A stretch of 32,586 nt of DNA, taken from Jannaschia marina. GTDB lineage: Bacteria > Pseudomonadota > Alphaproteobacteria > Rhodobacterales > Rhodobacteraceae. Under the pieces are notes generated by a model. The model worked only from the letters and a program-made list of their open reading frames with translations. It was not told the DNA's origin and made no database searches. The stretch lies in NCBI RefSeq assembly GCF_013404595.1, contig NZ_JABVAX010000022.1, forward strand, positions 1 through 32,586, given 5' to 3'. The translations under genes were made by a program, and so were the position numbers. Shown here piece after piece: positions 15,824-24,828 of the stretch. Position 1 is the first letter of the stretch, and each line of letters begins with the position of its first letter.

Positions 15824-17435
15824 CGGAAACCTTCGATCATATCGTCATCGGCGGCGGATCGGCGGGCAGCGTGGCAACCTCGCGTCTGGTGGAGGGCGGC
15901 GGCGGACGTATCCTGCTTCTGGAAGCGGGACAGCACCATCGTCACCCGTTGCTCGACATGCCGCCGGGCGTGTTCAAACTCCTCAAGAACGGATCAGAAT
16001 TCTTCAAGACGCATCTGTCCGAGCCACAGGATCACCTTGGCGGACGGCGCGTGGAAATTCCGCAAGGCAATGTTCTGGGCGGCGGCTCTTCGGTCAACGG
16101 GCAGGCCTATGTGCGGGGCCGGCCATCGGACTATGACGAATGGCACAGCATTCTGCGCGGCAACAACGACACGATCTCCTGGACTTGGGAGGACTTATTG
16201 CCACATTTCAAGCGACTGGAAGGCAACCAGACGTTCAATGACGAGCTGCACGGTATCGACGGCAAGCTGATCGTCTCGGACCCGGGCTACATCGACGATA
16301 TGGCGCGTTGGTTTGTGCAGGCCCTTCAAGCGCAGGGCGAACCCTTCAATCCCGACTTCAACGGTCCTTCCCAGCGCGGAGTGGGATATTTCCAGTTCGC
16401 CTACTCCAGGGGCCAGCGGATTTCGGCGGCCTATGCGTTTCTCGACCCGCTCGCGAACGACCGGAACCTGGATATACGCCTCCGGGCCGAAGTTCAGAAG
16501 ATCCTGATCGAGAACGGCAAGGCCGTGGGCGTCACCTATCGCGACAAGACCGGCACTCATGAAGTGCGCACGGACGGGGAGGTCATCCTGTCGGCAGGTG
16601 CCCTCGTCACGCCGAAGCTGCTGATGCTGTCGGGGATCGGCCCCGAGGCGGAGTTGAAGAACCATGGCATCGACGTCGTGCAGGATCTGCCGGGCGTGGG
16701 GCAGAACCTGATAGATCACCCAGATGTATCGGTTGTGGCGCGGGCAAACGGGCCCCATGGTTACTATGGGCAGGATCGCGGCTGGAATCTCCTCCGCAAC
16801 GGGTTGGAGTTGAAGCTGTTCCGGCGGGGGCGGGTGACCTCGACGGGTCTGGAGGCCGCCTGTTTCGTCAACCCCGCCGACCCCGGTGCGCCGCCGACGC
16901 ACGAGGCGTACTGCATCCCGATCATGTATCTCGACGAGCAGACCCTGACGCGGATCGGCGACGGGCATGGAGTGTCGATCCAGACGGTGCTGCTCAAGCC
17001 GCGATCGGTGGGAGAGGTCCGGCTCGCCTCCGCGGACCCCACCGACATGCCACGTGTGTCACCGAACTTCCTGAAAGACGAGGCGGATATGGATGCCATG
17101 GTGACCGGCCTCCGGTTCTTTCACAAAACCATGAAGACGCGGCCACTTGCCGATCGGATAAGCGAGATCATCGCACCTCTAGACCTGTCCGACCAAGGCC
17201 TGCGGGATCATTGCCGCAGAGTCGTGAAAACGAATTATCTCCCGTGGGCACCACAAAGATGGGCGCGGACGGGGATGCCATGGCAGTTCTCGATGCCAGG
17301 ATGAGGGTGCGCGGCATCGAGGGTCTCAGGGTCTGCGACATGTCGGCCGCGCCCGAAATTCCGGCAGGCAACACGAACGCTCCGGCGATGATGCTTGGCG
17401 ACCGATGCGCCGATCTGGTGCTGGGGCGGCTCTAG
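15820..17435 (+). pseudogene. GMC-family FAD oxidoreductase, frameshifted at the catalytic His codon
   Basis: A choline-dehydrogenase/glucose-oxidase type flavoprotein that oxidises alcohols. Frame 1 (15820-17304, 494 residues) has the FAD motif IGGGSAGS (10-17), GMC signature 1 around NVLGGGSSVNGQAYVRGRPSDY (84-105) and signature 2 around residues 259-273. After Tyr473 the frame turns into nonsense (LPWAPQRWARTG). In the frame shifted by one base, the expected ending continues from 17241: PVGTTKMG, then VCDMSAAPEIPAGNTNAPAMMLGDRCADLV, stopping at 17435. The bases at 17236-17243 read TAT-CT-CCC, where TAT-CAT/CAC-CCC (Tyr-His-Pro) is expected, so one base is missing in the codon for the active-site histidine. 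The repaired protein would have 538 residues, normal for the family. Either a real inactivating mutation or a sequencing error. Confidence 0.88.
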
Positions 17436-17576
17436 AGCGATGCGAGGGTCGTTTCATAGCGCACGGACCCCTTCCAGCTGGCGGGAGAACACGATCTTCG
17501 AAGGCACCGGGCGGGACCGGTCGTGCCACCAGTGCATTCGATGCCGGTCGTATCGGAACGGCGGAGGCTTACCGCG

Positions 17577-18533
17577 ATGACAACAGTCGGGAAATTGCTC
17601 CGGGAGCGGAACATCATCTTCGTCACGCTGGCGTGCTGTCTGGTGTTCTACCTCATCAATCCCCGGCTCCTGAGCCTCGATAATCTCTCCGCAATCTCGC
17701 GTCAGATCGTACCCATCGGCTTGATCGCGCTCGGGCAGTTCTTCGTGGTCGTCTCCGGAAACATCGACCTGTCGATGGGCATGGCCTCGGTCCTCTTCGC
17801 GATCGTCCTGGGTGTATTCTTCGGAATGACGGGAGGCGTGGAGCTCGGACTTCTGGCGGTCGTCGCGTCTTCTCTGGCGCTCGGTTTCTTCAACGGAGTC
17901 ATGGTCGCCAAACTGAAACTTCCCGCGTTCATCGTCACATTATCCGTCCTCTTCATGGCGCAGGGATTGTCGGGGCTCATCATCCCGCGCGGGCAGCAGA
18001 TTTTCCTGATGGGCGGCTTCTTCAGCTACGTGGGCTCGGAAACCTTCCTTGGCATCTACCTGTCGTTCTGGTTCCTCGTGGCGCTTTTCGGATTGGCCTA
18101 CGTCGTCTACAACCACACCCGGATCGGAACCTGCATCATCGCCATCGGCAACAGCGAGGAAAACGCCAAGCTCGCCGGGATCAATATCGACCGCGTGAAG
18201 ATCGGCATCTTCATGTTCTCCGGCCTTTGCAGTGGCTTTGCTGGTGTCATGCTGTCGACCCGCATGGGCTTCGTTCAGCCTGGCCTCGACGGCAACGGTC
18301 TGCTTCTGGACGGCATAGCCGCGATCATCATCGGCGGCACGCTGATCCTCGGGGGGCGCGGCACCATCGGCGGCGCGTTCTGGGGCCTGCTGTTCATCGG
18401 CCTGGTTAACAACGCTCTCAATCTGCTGAACGTCGAGGACGTCTGGCATCAGGTTTTCAAGGGTTTGGTGATCCTGGCGGCGCTCGGTGCCAACTGGATC
18501 CTGTGGCAATCGCGCGAGGCAACGGCCCACTGA
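17577..18533 (+). CDS. CUT2 (ribose-type) ABC transporter permease 1
   Basis: A 318-residue RbsC-like inner membrane protein with about nine hydrophobic helices. Family segments: LALGQFFVVVSGNIDLSMGM, LALGFFNGVMVAKLKLPAFIVTLSVLFMAQGLSGLI, and the cytoplasmic loop GIAAIIIGGTLILGGRGTIGGAFWGLLFIGLVNNALNLL, which contacts the ATPase. The ATG at 17577 has GGAGG nine bases upstream; an earlier in-frame GTG at 17523 adds 18 residues without homology. It precedes the binding protein and is one of two different permeases in the operon, suggesting a heterodimeric channel. The 140 bases between it and the GMC gene hold no gene I could recognise. Confidence 0.92.
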   Translation: MTTVGKLLRERNIIFVTLACCLVFYLINPRLLSLDNLSAISRQIVPIGLIALGQFFVVVSGNIDLSMGMASVLFAIVLGVFFGMTGGVELGLLAVVASSLALGFFNGVMVAKLKLPAFIVTLSVLFMAQGLSGLIIPRGQQIFLMGGFFSYVGSETFLGIYLSFWFLVALFGLAYVVYNHTRIGTCIIAIGNSEENAKLAGINIDRVKIGIFMFSGLCSGFAGVMLSTRMGFVQPGLDGNGLLLDGIAAIIIGGTLILGGRGTIGGAFWGLLFIGLVNNALNLLNVEDVWHQVFKGLVILAALGANWILWQSREATAH

Positions 18534-18590
18534 TGCCAGCCTTTCGGGCGACCGCCCGGCCATTCCGGTTCATCAGAGGAGGAACGAACC

Positions 18591-19628
18591 ATGACACTGA
18601 AATCCACGTCCGCCTTGGCGGCGGTTTTCGCGGCGGCCGCCACCGGCAGCGCATTCGCCGGGAACGATGACGCCCTCGACATCGTCTTCATCAACGACGG
18701 GCATGTCGCCCCCTACCATGTTGCCTGGCTGGCGGGCTTCGAGGACGCCATCGCGGCCTACGGCGAGGCCTTTCCCGATCTCGAGATCTCCGGTCGCTGG
18801 CTGTCTGCCGAAGGGAGCCTTGAGCGGATGATCCAGCAGGCCGAAGTAACGATCAACGAAGCGCCCGACATCATGTTCGTCAATGCGATCAACGTCGATG
18901 CTTTCGAACCTCTCGTCGCGCAGGCCCAGGATGCGGGCATCACCTGGATCGCCGTGCATTCGGCGATGGAAAGTGCCGACTACAGCTTCACGCTCGGGGA
19001 CATCACCAACGGGCGTAATCAGGGCATGGCAATGTGTGCCCTCTCGGGAGGGGAACCCTTCCAGGTGGCGATTATGCTCGGTCAGGCGGGCAATCCCTCC
19101 GGTGAAGCGCGCCGCCAGGGCATCCTCGAGGGCATCTCGACCTGCGACAACATTGAGGTCGTGGCCGAGCAGCCCGCCGACTGGGACACCGTCCGCGCCC
19201 AGTCGATCGCCGAGAACTGGATGACCCAGTTTCCCGAACTGGATGCGATTTCGGGGGTGACGGATGCGTACATGTATCCGTCGCTCGCCATAGCGGCAAA
19301 CAGCGGACGTAGCGACCTGCAACTCTACGGATACGACGGCGACATCCCGATCCTGGAACAGATGCGGGACGGTCCGGTCATGGCCGACATTCTGCTGTCG
19401 GGCACGCGCGAGGGCTGGAACTTCGTTCAGATGGCCTATCGCCTCCACCGCGGCGACGAACTCGAAAAGGTCTACGACTTCTTCACGCCGCTCGTTCTGA
19501 CGGAGGAGAACCATCGCCTCGCCCTGGAGAACGGTTTCCCGGAGAATATCGAAGTCTATTCGGTCGACCAGGCTCTCGACGTTGCCGCTAACGGCTTCCG
19601 CGAATTCGGACCGGACAGCGTTCGGTAA
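18591..19628 (+). CDS. Sugar ABC transporter substrate-binding protein (RbsB-like, CUT2)
   Basis: 345 residues. Signal peptide 1-23 (cleavage after GSAFA), then the type 1 periplasmic binding fold: DIVFINDGHVAPYHVAWLAGFEDAIAAYG, then EVTINEAPDIMFVNAINVDAFEPLVAQAQDAGITWIAV, the hinge and second lobe VAIMLGQAGNPSGEARRQGILEGI, and LQLYGYDGDIPILEQMRDGPVMADI. CUT2 receptors take up pentoses, hexoses, polyols or autoinducer-2; the exact ligand cannot be read here. AGGAGG lies just upstream of the ATG. A hairpin (CGGGCG 18545-18550 / CGCCCG 18553-18558) lies before it, and a much stronger one follows it. Confidence 0.92.
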   Translation: MTLKSTSALAAVFAAAATGSAFAGNDDALDIVFINDGHVAPYHVAWLAGFEDAIAAYGEAFPDLEISGRWLSAEGSLERMIQQAEVTINEAPDIMFVNAINVDAFEPLVAQAQDAGITWIAVHSAMESADYSFTLGDITNGRNQGMAMCALSGGEPFQVAIMLGQAGNPSGEARRQGILEGISTCDNIEVVAEQPADWDTVRAQSIAENWMTQFPELDAISGVTDAYMYPSLAIAANSGRSDLQLYGYDGDIPILEQMRDGPVMADILLSGTREGWNFVQMAYRLHRGDELEKVYDFFTPLVLTEENHRLALENGFPENIEVYSVDQALDVAANGFREFGPDSVR

Positions 19629-19639
19629 CCGCATCGACC

Positions 19640-19675
19640 GGGCCGCCATCCCGTCTCTTCGGGCAGCGGCGGCCC
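19640..19675 (+). other. Strong intercistronic stem-loop after the CUT2 binding protein
   Basis: GGGCCGCC (19640-19647) pairs perfectly with GGCGGCCC (19668-19675). Inside the 20-base loop a second helix is possible (CCCG 19650-19653 with CGGG 19660-19663, loop TCTCTT). It occupies the 69-base gap between the binding-protein stop and the second permease; no T-run follows. Likely to protect or partly insulate the upstream binding-protein message. Confidence 0.7.
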
Positions 19676-19697
19676 ATTCCGACCTTCCGGAGGCTCC

Positions 19698-20678
19698 ATG
19701 GAAACAGCAGGCAAAACGACGGAACAATCGCCAAGCCCGGCGATCTCCGCTCTGGCGATGCGCTATCTCGTTCTCGCGGCACTGATCGTGATCGCGTCCC
19801 TGGGATTCGGGTTTGCCAACGAGAACTTCTTCTCCCTCGCAAACATCGGCATCCTGCTTCGGTCGATTTCGGTTTTGTTCATTGTGTCGATGGCGATGAC
19901 CTTCGTCATGCTGACGGGTGGCATCGACCTAAGTGTCGGCTCCAACGTCGCGTTTGCAGGCGGTGTCGGCGTCATCGCGCTGACCGCCACGGGCAGCGCA
20001 CCCGTCGGTTTCCTCGCCGCCATTCTGGCAGGCATGTCGATCGGCCTCATCAACGGCATTTTCGTCGGTCGCATGAAGCTTTCGGCCTTCATGGTCACAC
20101 TCGCCACCTTCGCCCTGGCACGCGGTCTGGCCCTCGTCATCTACGACGCGGATTCCATCAATGTCTCGAATGCCATCTTCCTGTGGCTGGGCGGCACGAG
20201 CTGGGGCAACGTGCCTGTCGTCATTCCCTTCGTCGTCCTCGTCTTCGCCGTACTCTCGGTCGTGCTCTACCGCACGACCTTCGGACGCGATGTCTATGCG
20301 GCCGGCGCAAACTTCAAAACGGCCTTCGTTCTCGGTCGGCGGCCCGAACGCACGCTGGTCTGGGTCTATATCCTCTCCGGCGCGCTGGCGGGCCTGTCGG
20401 CCATCATCACCGTTGGCCGCGTCTCTTCCGGCCAGCCCTGGGCGGGTCTCTACCTTGAGTTCGATGCGATCACTGCCGTGATCCTCGGAGGGACATCGCT
20501 CTTTGGCGGGCGCGGACGCCTGTTTGGCACGATCCTCGGCGTGCTTCTCTACGGCATCATCATCAATGGCCTCGTCCTGACCGGAACCAACCCGTATCTG
20601 CAAAGCCTTATCAAGGGTGCGATCCTTCTGAGCGTCGTGTTGCTGGACAGCTGGACGCAAAGGGGGAAACAGCGATGA
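19698..20678 (+). CDS. CUT2 (ribose-type) ABC transporter permease 2
   Basis: 326 residues, a second RbsC-like permease with the same fold as the one at 17577 but clearly different in sequence. Motifs: FVMLTGGIDLSVGSNVAFAGGVGV, LAGMSIGLINGIFVGRMKLSAFMVTLATFALARGLALV, and the ATPase-contact loop FDAITAVILGGTSLFGGRGRLFGTILGVLLYGIIINGLVL. CCGGAGG lies upstream of the ATG. It overlaps the ATPase gene by four bases (ATGA). Together with permease 1 it probably forms the membrane channel. Confidence 0.93.
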   Translation: METAGKTTEQSPSPAISALAMRYLVLAALIVIASLGFGFANENFFSLANIGILLRSISVLFIVSMAMTFVMLTGGIDLSVGSNVAFAGGVGVIALTATGSAPVGFLAAILAGMSIGLINGIFVGRMKLSAFMVTLATFALARGLALVIYDADSINVSNAIFLWLGGTSWGNVPVVIPFVVLVFAVLSVVLYRTTFGRDVYAAGANFKTAFVLGRRPERTLVWVYILSGALAGLSAIITVGRVSSGQPWAGLYLEFDAITAVILGGTSLFGGRGRLFGTILGVLLYGIIINGLVLTGTNPYLQSLIKGAILLSVVLLDSWTQRGKQR

Positions 20679-22183
20679 CCCATCGGATCGACATGACGGG
20701 GATCGGCAAGAGCTTCTTCGCGACCCGGGCATTGGATGACGTGGATTTCTCCTGCGTCGCGGGCGAAGTCCACGCACTCGTCGGCCTGAACGGTGCGGGC
20801 AAATCCACTTTGATGAAGGTTCTGGGCGGCGCGATAGAGCGCGATCAGGGCAGGATCGAGATGGACGGCAGGGATGTCGCCATCACCGGGCCTGCCGATG
20901 CGCGGGCCATCGGCGTGGCAATGATCCATCAGGAATACTCGCTGATCGACGAGTTGACAGTTTACGACAATATATTTTTGGGTCGTGAGCTGCATCGCAA
21001 GGGGACGCCGTTTCTGAACAAGGCCGAAATGGCACGCAGGGTCCGTGCGGAACTGAAACGCTTCGGCCTGTCGCTCGACCCTGGCCGCCTCGTGCGGGAT
21101 CTGAACTCCGGGGAGAAACAGATTGTCGAGATCATGCGCGCGCTCATGTCGGAGGCCTGGCTGATCGTGATGGACGAGCCGACGTCGGCGCTCTCGGAAG
21201 GCGACAAGGAGCGGCTCTTCCATTTCATCCGCCGCATGAAGTCCGAAGGCGTCGCAATCATCTACATCTCCCACCACATGCCCGAGATATTCGGCATCGC
21301 GGAGCGGGTCACCGTCATGCGCGACGGCAGGATCGTGCTTTCGGAGCGGACCACGGACACCACGGAAGAGGCGGTCATCAGCTCGATGAGCGGGTCGGAG
21401 CTTGACGATTTCGTCAAGCCGCACAAAGCCGCCGAGGGGGAGATACTGCTGTCGGTCCGAAATGTCTCGAAAACTGCCACCTATCACGACGTGTCTTTCG
21501 ATCTGCGACAGGGCGAAATCCTTATGCTGACCGGCTTGCGGGGATGCGGCGCGCCGGAGCTGGCCAAGACGGTCTTCGGCTTGGACGACGGCTATCGCGG
21601 CGACATCGCGTATCGGGATGTGCGACTGAAACCCGGACGCGGTCCGGCGGCAGCGGTCAGGGACGGCATGGGACTGGTCACGGAGAACCGCGACACCAAC
21701 GGCATTCTCGCGCCCCTGTCGGTTCGCGACAACATTGCATTGCCGTTTCTGGAAAAATCGCTCTCTTTTGGCCTGATCGACAACACGCGGATCGAGCGGC
21801 TGGTCGACAGGGCGATCAGGGACACATCTGCCAAAACCTCGTCCCCGTCCCAGGAGATCCGGTTTCTGTCAGGCGGCAACAAGCAGAAGATCTGCTTCTC
21901 GCGGTGGCTGGATCGGGATCTGGAGCTGCTGGTCCTGCTGGAGCCGACCCGCGGCATCGACGTCCATGCCAAGGCCGACATCTACCGCATTATTGAGGAG
22001 TTGGCCGAACGCGGTGTCGGCCTTCTAATCCTGTCCTACGAGATCGACGAGGTCGTCATGCTCGCCGACCGCGTCATCACGTTCTACGAGGGCCGGTCGA
22101 TCTCCGAATACGTTCACCCCCATTTCGACAAGGACCGGATGTTGGCCGACATCGCCGGAACCGGCCCGGAACAAGCGGCCTAA
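20675..22183 (+). CDS. CUT2 sugar ABC transporter ATP-binding protein (RbsA-like, double NBD)
   Basis: A 502-residue tandem ATPase. Domain 1 is complete: Walker A GLNGAGKST (37-45), Q-loop HQEYS, signature LNSGEKQ (143-149), Walker B LIVMDEP (163-169) and the H-loop ISHHMPEI. Domain 2 keeps a clear signature (LSGGNKQKICFSRWL) and VLLEPTRGIDVHAK, but its Walker A reads GLRGCGAPEL, where RbsA-type proteins typically have GLMGAGRTEL; the lysine is normally absent there, and here even the usual arginine is Ala. One active ATP site per protein is expected. Translation is coupled to permease 2. The next gene, the aldehyde dehydrogenase, starts 12 bases later. Confidence 0.95.
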   Translation: MTHRIDMTGIGKSFFATRALDDVDFSCVAGEVHALVGLNGAGKSTLMKVLGGAIERDQGRIEMDGRDVAITGPADARAIGVAMIHQEYSLIDELTVYDNIFLGRELHRKGTPFLNKAEMARRVRAELKRFGLSLDPGRLVRDLNSGEKQIVEIMRALMSEAWLIVMDEPTSALSEGDKERLFHFIRRMKSEGVAIIYISHHMPEIFGIAERVTVMRDGRIVLSERTTDTTEEAVISSMSGSELDDFVKPHKAAEGEILLSVRNVSKTATYHDVSFDLRQGEILMLTGLRGCGAPELAKTVFGLDDGYRGDIAYRDVRLKPGRGPAAAVRDGMGLVTENRDTNGILAPLSVRDNIALPFLEKSLSFGLIDNTRIERLVDRAIRDTSAKTSSPSQEIRFLSGGNKQKICFSRWLDRDLELLVLLEPTRGIDVHAKADIYRIIEELAERGVGLLILSYEIDEVVMLADRVITFYEGRSISEYVHPHFDKDRMLADIAGTGPEQAA

Positions 22184-22195
22184 GAAGGATTTTCC

Positions 22196-23632
22196 ATGAC
22201 CTACTATCAGTGCTTCATCGACAATGAATTCGTCGACGCCTCGAACGGCGCGCGGATGGAGGTGAGCGATCCCGCGACCGGCGAGGTCTGGGCCGAGGTG
22301 CCCGCCTGCACGCCCCGGGACGCAGCCCGTGCGCTCGAAACATCCGCCCGCGCGCAGAAGGACTGGCAGATGCTGCCACCCCAGACCCGTGCCGAGTTCC
22401 TCTACGGGATCGCCAAGGGGCTCGAGGCCGAACGTGATCTTCTGGAAGAGCTTCTGGTGCGCGAACAGGGCAAGCCCCGCGCGGAAGCCGCCGCGGAAGT
22501 CACCGACACGATCCGCTACATGACCTATGCCGCCGAGGCCGCGCGGCGCATCAAGGGCGAGATCCTGCCCTCCGACAACCCGCGCGAACAGATGTTCATC
22601 TACCGAGTTCCCTATGGGGTGACGCTCGGACTGTGCGCCTACAACTATCCGCTGGCATTGATCGGACGAAAGGTCGGCCCCGCACTTGTCACCGGCAACA
22701 CGATGATCCTGAAACCGCACGAGGCAACGCCGGTGACGGCCTCGGTGTTCTGTCGCATCTGCCTCGAGGCGGGGCTTCCGGGGGGCGTCATCAATATGGT
22801 AACGGGAACGGGCACCGAGGTCGGCGCGCCGCTCGTCGAAAGCCCCACGATCCGGATGATTACGCTCACCGGCTCCATCCGGGCGGGCCAGATGATCGCG
22901 AAGGCGTCGGCCAAGAACATCACCGCCCTGTCGCTGGAACTGGGAGGATCGGCCCCTTTCATCGTGTTGAAGGACGCCGATCTCGAGAAAGCGGTCGAGG
23001 CCGCCGTGACCGCTCGTTTCGCCAATGCGGGTCAGGTCTGCATCTGCAGCGAAAGCGTACTGGTGGAGGAGGCGATTGCCGACGAGTTCACCGAGAAACT
23101 GCTGAAGCGCGTCGCCGAGATCAAGCTCGGTGACCCGAAGACCGATGCCGGCATGGGGCCGATCACGACGGCGGAAGCGCTGGCGCGGATCGAACGGATC
23201 GTTGATGACAGCGTTGCTGGCGGCGCGACCGCCGCGGCCGGAGGAAACAAGCCCGACGGTGCCGAGTTCAAGGACGGAAACTGGTATGAACCGACTGTGT
23301 TGACCGGAGCCGATCGCGAAACGGCGGCCGTGGCCGAAGAAATCTTCGGGCCGGTGCTGCCCATCGTTCGCGTGAAGGATTACGAGGAAGCCCTCGACAT
23401 CGCCAACGCACGCCCAGACGGGCTGTCGGCCTATCTCTGGACGCGCGACCCGGCCGTTTACATGGATGCCATCAAACGCCTCGAAACAGGAACCATCTTC
23501 CTCAATTCCGGTATCACCGGAATGGTGCAGGGCTATCACAACGGCCACAAGCTCAGCGGACTTGGCGGCGAGGACGGCGACCACGGACTGGAAGGCTATC
23601 TTCAGAAACGGACCGTATACATGGCGTACTGA
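22196..23632 (+). CDS. NAD-dependent aldehyde dehydrogenase (AldA-like)
   Basis: A 478-residue aldehyde dehydrogenase. Oxyanion-hole Asn150 (AYNYPLAL), cofactor Lys173 (ILKPHE), general base Glu248 (LELGG) and nucleophile Cys282 (GQVCIC) are in place, and the C-terminal [13 protein letters not shown] motif is present. Stretches such as [24 protein letters not shown] and [19 protein letters not shown] resemble E. coli lactaldehyde/glycolaldehyde dehydrogenase AldA. It would oxidise a short hydroxyaldehyde arising from sugar-acid cleavage, or an aldose. AAGGAT lies upstream of the ATG. It is the last gene of the plus-strand operon and converges on the GntR gene. Confidence 0.92.
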   Translation: MTYYQCFIDNEFVDASNGARMEVSDPATGEVWAEVPACTPRDAARALETSARAQKDWQMLPPQTRAEFLYGIAKGLEAERDLLEELLVREQGKPRAEAAAEVTDTIRYMTYAAEAARRIKGEILPSDNPREQMFIYRVPYGVTLGLCAYNYPLALIGRKVGPALVTGNTMILKPHEATPVTASVFCRICLEAGLPGGVINMVTGTGTEVGAPLVESPTIRMITLTGSIRAGQMIAKASAKNITALSLELGGSAPFIVLKDADLEKAVEAAVTARFANAGQVCICSESVLVEEAIADEFTEKLLKRVAEIKLGDPKTDAGMGPITTAEALARIERIVDDSVAGGATAAAGGNKPDGAEFKDGNWYEPTVLTGADRETAAVAEEIFGPVLPIVRVKDYEEALDIANARPDGLSAYLWTRDPAVYMDAIKRLETGTIFLNSGITGMVQGYHNGHKLSGLGGEDGDHGLEGYLQKRTVYMAY

Positions 23633-23714
23633 GGTCAGGCGTCATCCATCCTGGGACGGCCATCCCCAGACGGTCGGCTGACACAAACGGTCGGAGTTGC
23701 CCCCGCAAGCGGCA

Positions 23715-23734
23715 CACCGCGTCGAGGCGCGGTG
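23715..23734. terminator. Possible bidirectional terminator hairpin
   Basis: CACCGCG (23715-23721) pairs with CGCGGTG (23728-23734) around a 6-base loop, in the 138-base gap between the convergent aldehyde dehydrogenase and GntR genes. There is no clear T-run on either side, so termination by it alone is uncertain. Confidence 0.4.
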
Positions 23735-23770
23735 CGACCATTCTGGGACCCACGGGCTCCGGCGGAAGCC

Positions 23771-24424
23771 CTACATCCCCAGGGCCCGCATTTGTTGGGA
23801 CATCTGGACGATAGACCCGTCCACGTGCCTGCGGATGACGCGACCCGCCTCTTCCACGTCATTGGCTTCGAAGGCGTCGATGAGGGCGTCATGTTCCTGC
23901 AGGATCATCCTGTGCCGCGCCTTGCTGATCCGCAGTGGCGCGGCATGGACGTTCAGGGCCTTGCGCAGCTTCTTCCAAGTGTCCGCCGCCACGTCGTTGT
24001 AGTGGTGGCTGCAAATGAGGGAATGAAACTGCGCATCCAGCTTGCGGAACACGAGCATGTCCGCCGTCGGTGCCGCACGAAGACGCTCCTGAACGTTCCG
24101 CAGTTCCCGCAAGGCGGCCGGCCCCGCGTTCTCGGCGAACCAGCTGACGAAGTAGGGCTCCAGCAGCCTCAGCACCTCGAAGATATTCTCGATAGTGCTG
24201 GCATCGGCCTGCTTTATGATCGCCCCGCGATTGGGGTGGATGTCGACGAAGCCCTCCCCCTGCATCTGTCGCAAAGCCTCCCGCACGGGGCTGGTGCTGA
24301 CACCGAAACGCTTCGAAAGATCGGAAATCTTTAGGCGCTGGCCACCGACGAGCCGACCGCTCGAAATCTCGTCGAGAATGGCGTCGTACAGCGACTCGGT
24401 CGGTTCCTGCTCAAACTGGTTCAT
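23771..24424 (-). CDS. GntR-family transcriptional regulator (FadR/FCD subfamily)
   Basis: 217 residues. N-terminal winged helix at about 9-72 (LYDAILDEISSGRLVGGQRLKISDLSKRFGVSTSPVREALRQMQGEGFVDIHPNRGAII), then a helical FCD ligand domain with acidic/histidine residues expected to hold a metal and a carboxylate ligand (KLDAQFHSLICSHH, and EHDALIDAFEANDVEEAGRVIRRHV). FCD regulators usually sense sugar acids or their breakdown products, which fits the neighbouring acid-sugar dehydratase. It is divergent from that gene, with paired palindromes in between (24525-24551). It may also control the converging CUT2 operon. Confidence 0.93.
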   Translation of the reverse strand: MNQFEQEPTESLYDAILDEISSGRLVGGQRLKISDLSKRFGVSTSPVREALRQMQGEGFVDIHPNRGAIIKQADASTIENIFEVLRLLEPYFVSWFAENAGPAALRELRNVQERLRAAPTADMLVFRKLDAQFHSLICSHHYNDVAADTWKKLRKALNVHAAPLRISKARHRMILQEHDALIDAFEANDVEEAGRVIRRHVDGSIVQMSQQMRALGM

Positions 24425-24828
24425 CGAGATCGACGCTTCCGATTGTCGTATTGATATGAGGCCGTTCTACCCTTTCGGCAGTCAAGAAACACTCCTCTCG
24501 CTCCAAAAGTAGACAAAAAAATCGTTGATATTTATCAAATCGTCGACGATTATGGTTATATGATATTACAAAATTGCGCAAAAGCCGCCTTTGACGGCAG
24601 CTACGACCATCAGGTTCAGCCATGCTCCGAAGACGTAAGCAGGTGATCTTCGCGGGACGGCACCGGCTTTTCCCCTATCCGCACGCTCCTTCCTTCCCGC
24701 GCGCGAGGCGCATCGTCACGGCACCTCCGGCTAGATCTGAACCAGGATGGGGCCCCGTACGACCCGATGCGTTCGCCATGTTCACCGATGACGTCATGAC
24801 AGCGTCCCCGCTCCGAGAAAGTCTGACG
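24425..24828. promoter_or_regulatory. Divergent control region between gntR and the dehydratase operon
   Basis: About 400 bases. Two palindromes share one base: TTGATA-TT-TATCAA (24525-24538) and the perfect 14-base AATCGTCGACGATT (24538-24551). They lie in the most AT-rich part of the region, 100-127 bases upstream of gntR. They are the best candidate GntR operator(s). Downstream, an open frame in phase with the dehydratase reaches back to an ATG at 24622, but residues encoded there show no homology and no good ribosome-binding site, so I treat that part as leader. Confidence 0.55.

Noticed and set aside
17236..17245. Programmed ribosomal frameshift in the GMC gene
   Set aside because: No slippery heptamer or following structure is evident at TATCTCCCG, programmed frameshifting is not known to me in this family, and the shift would skip the active-site histidine.
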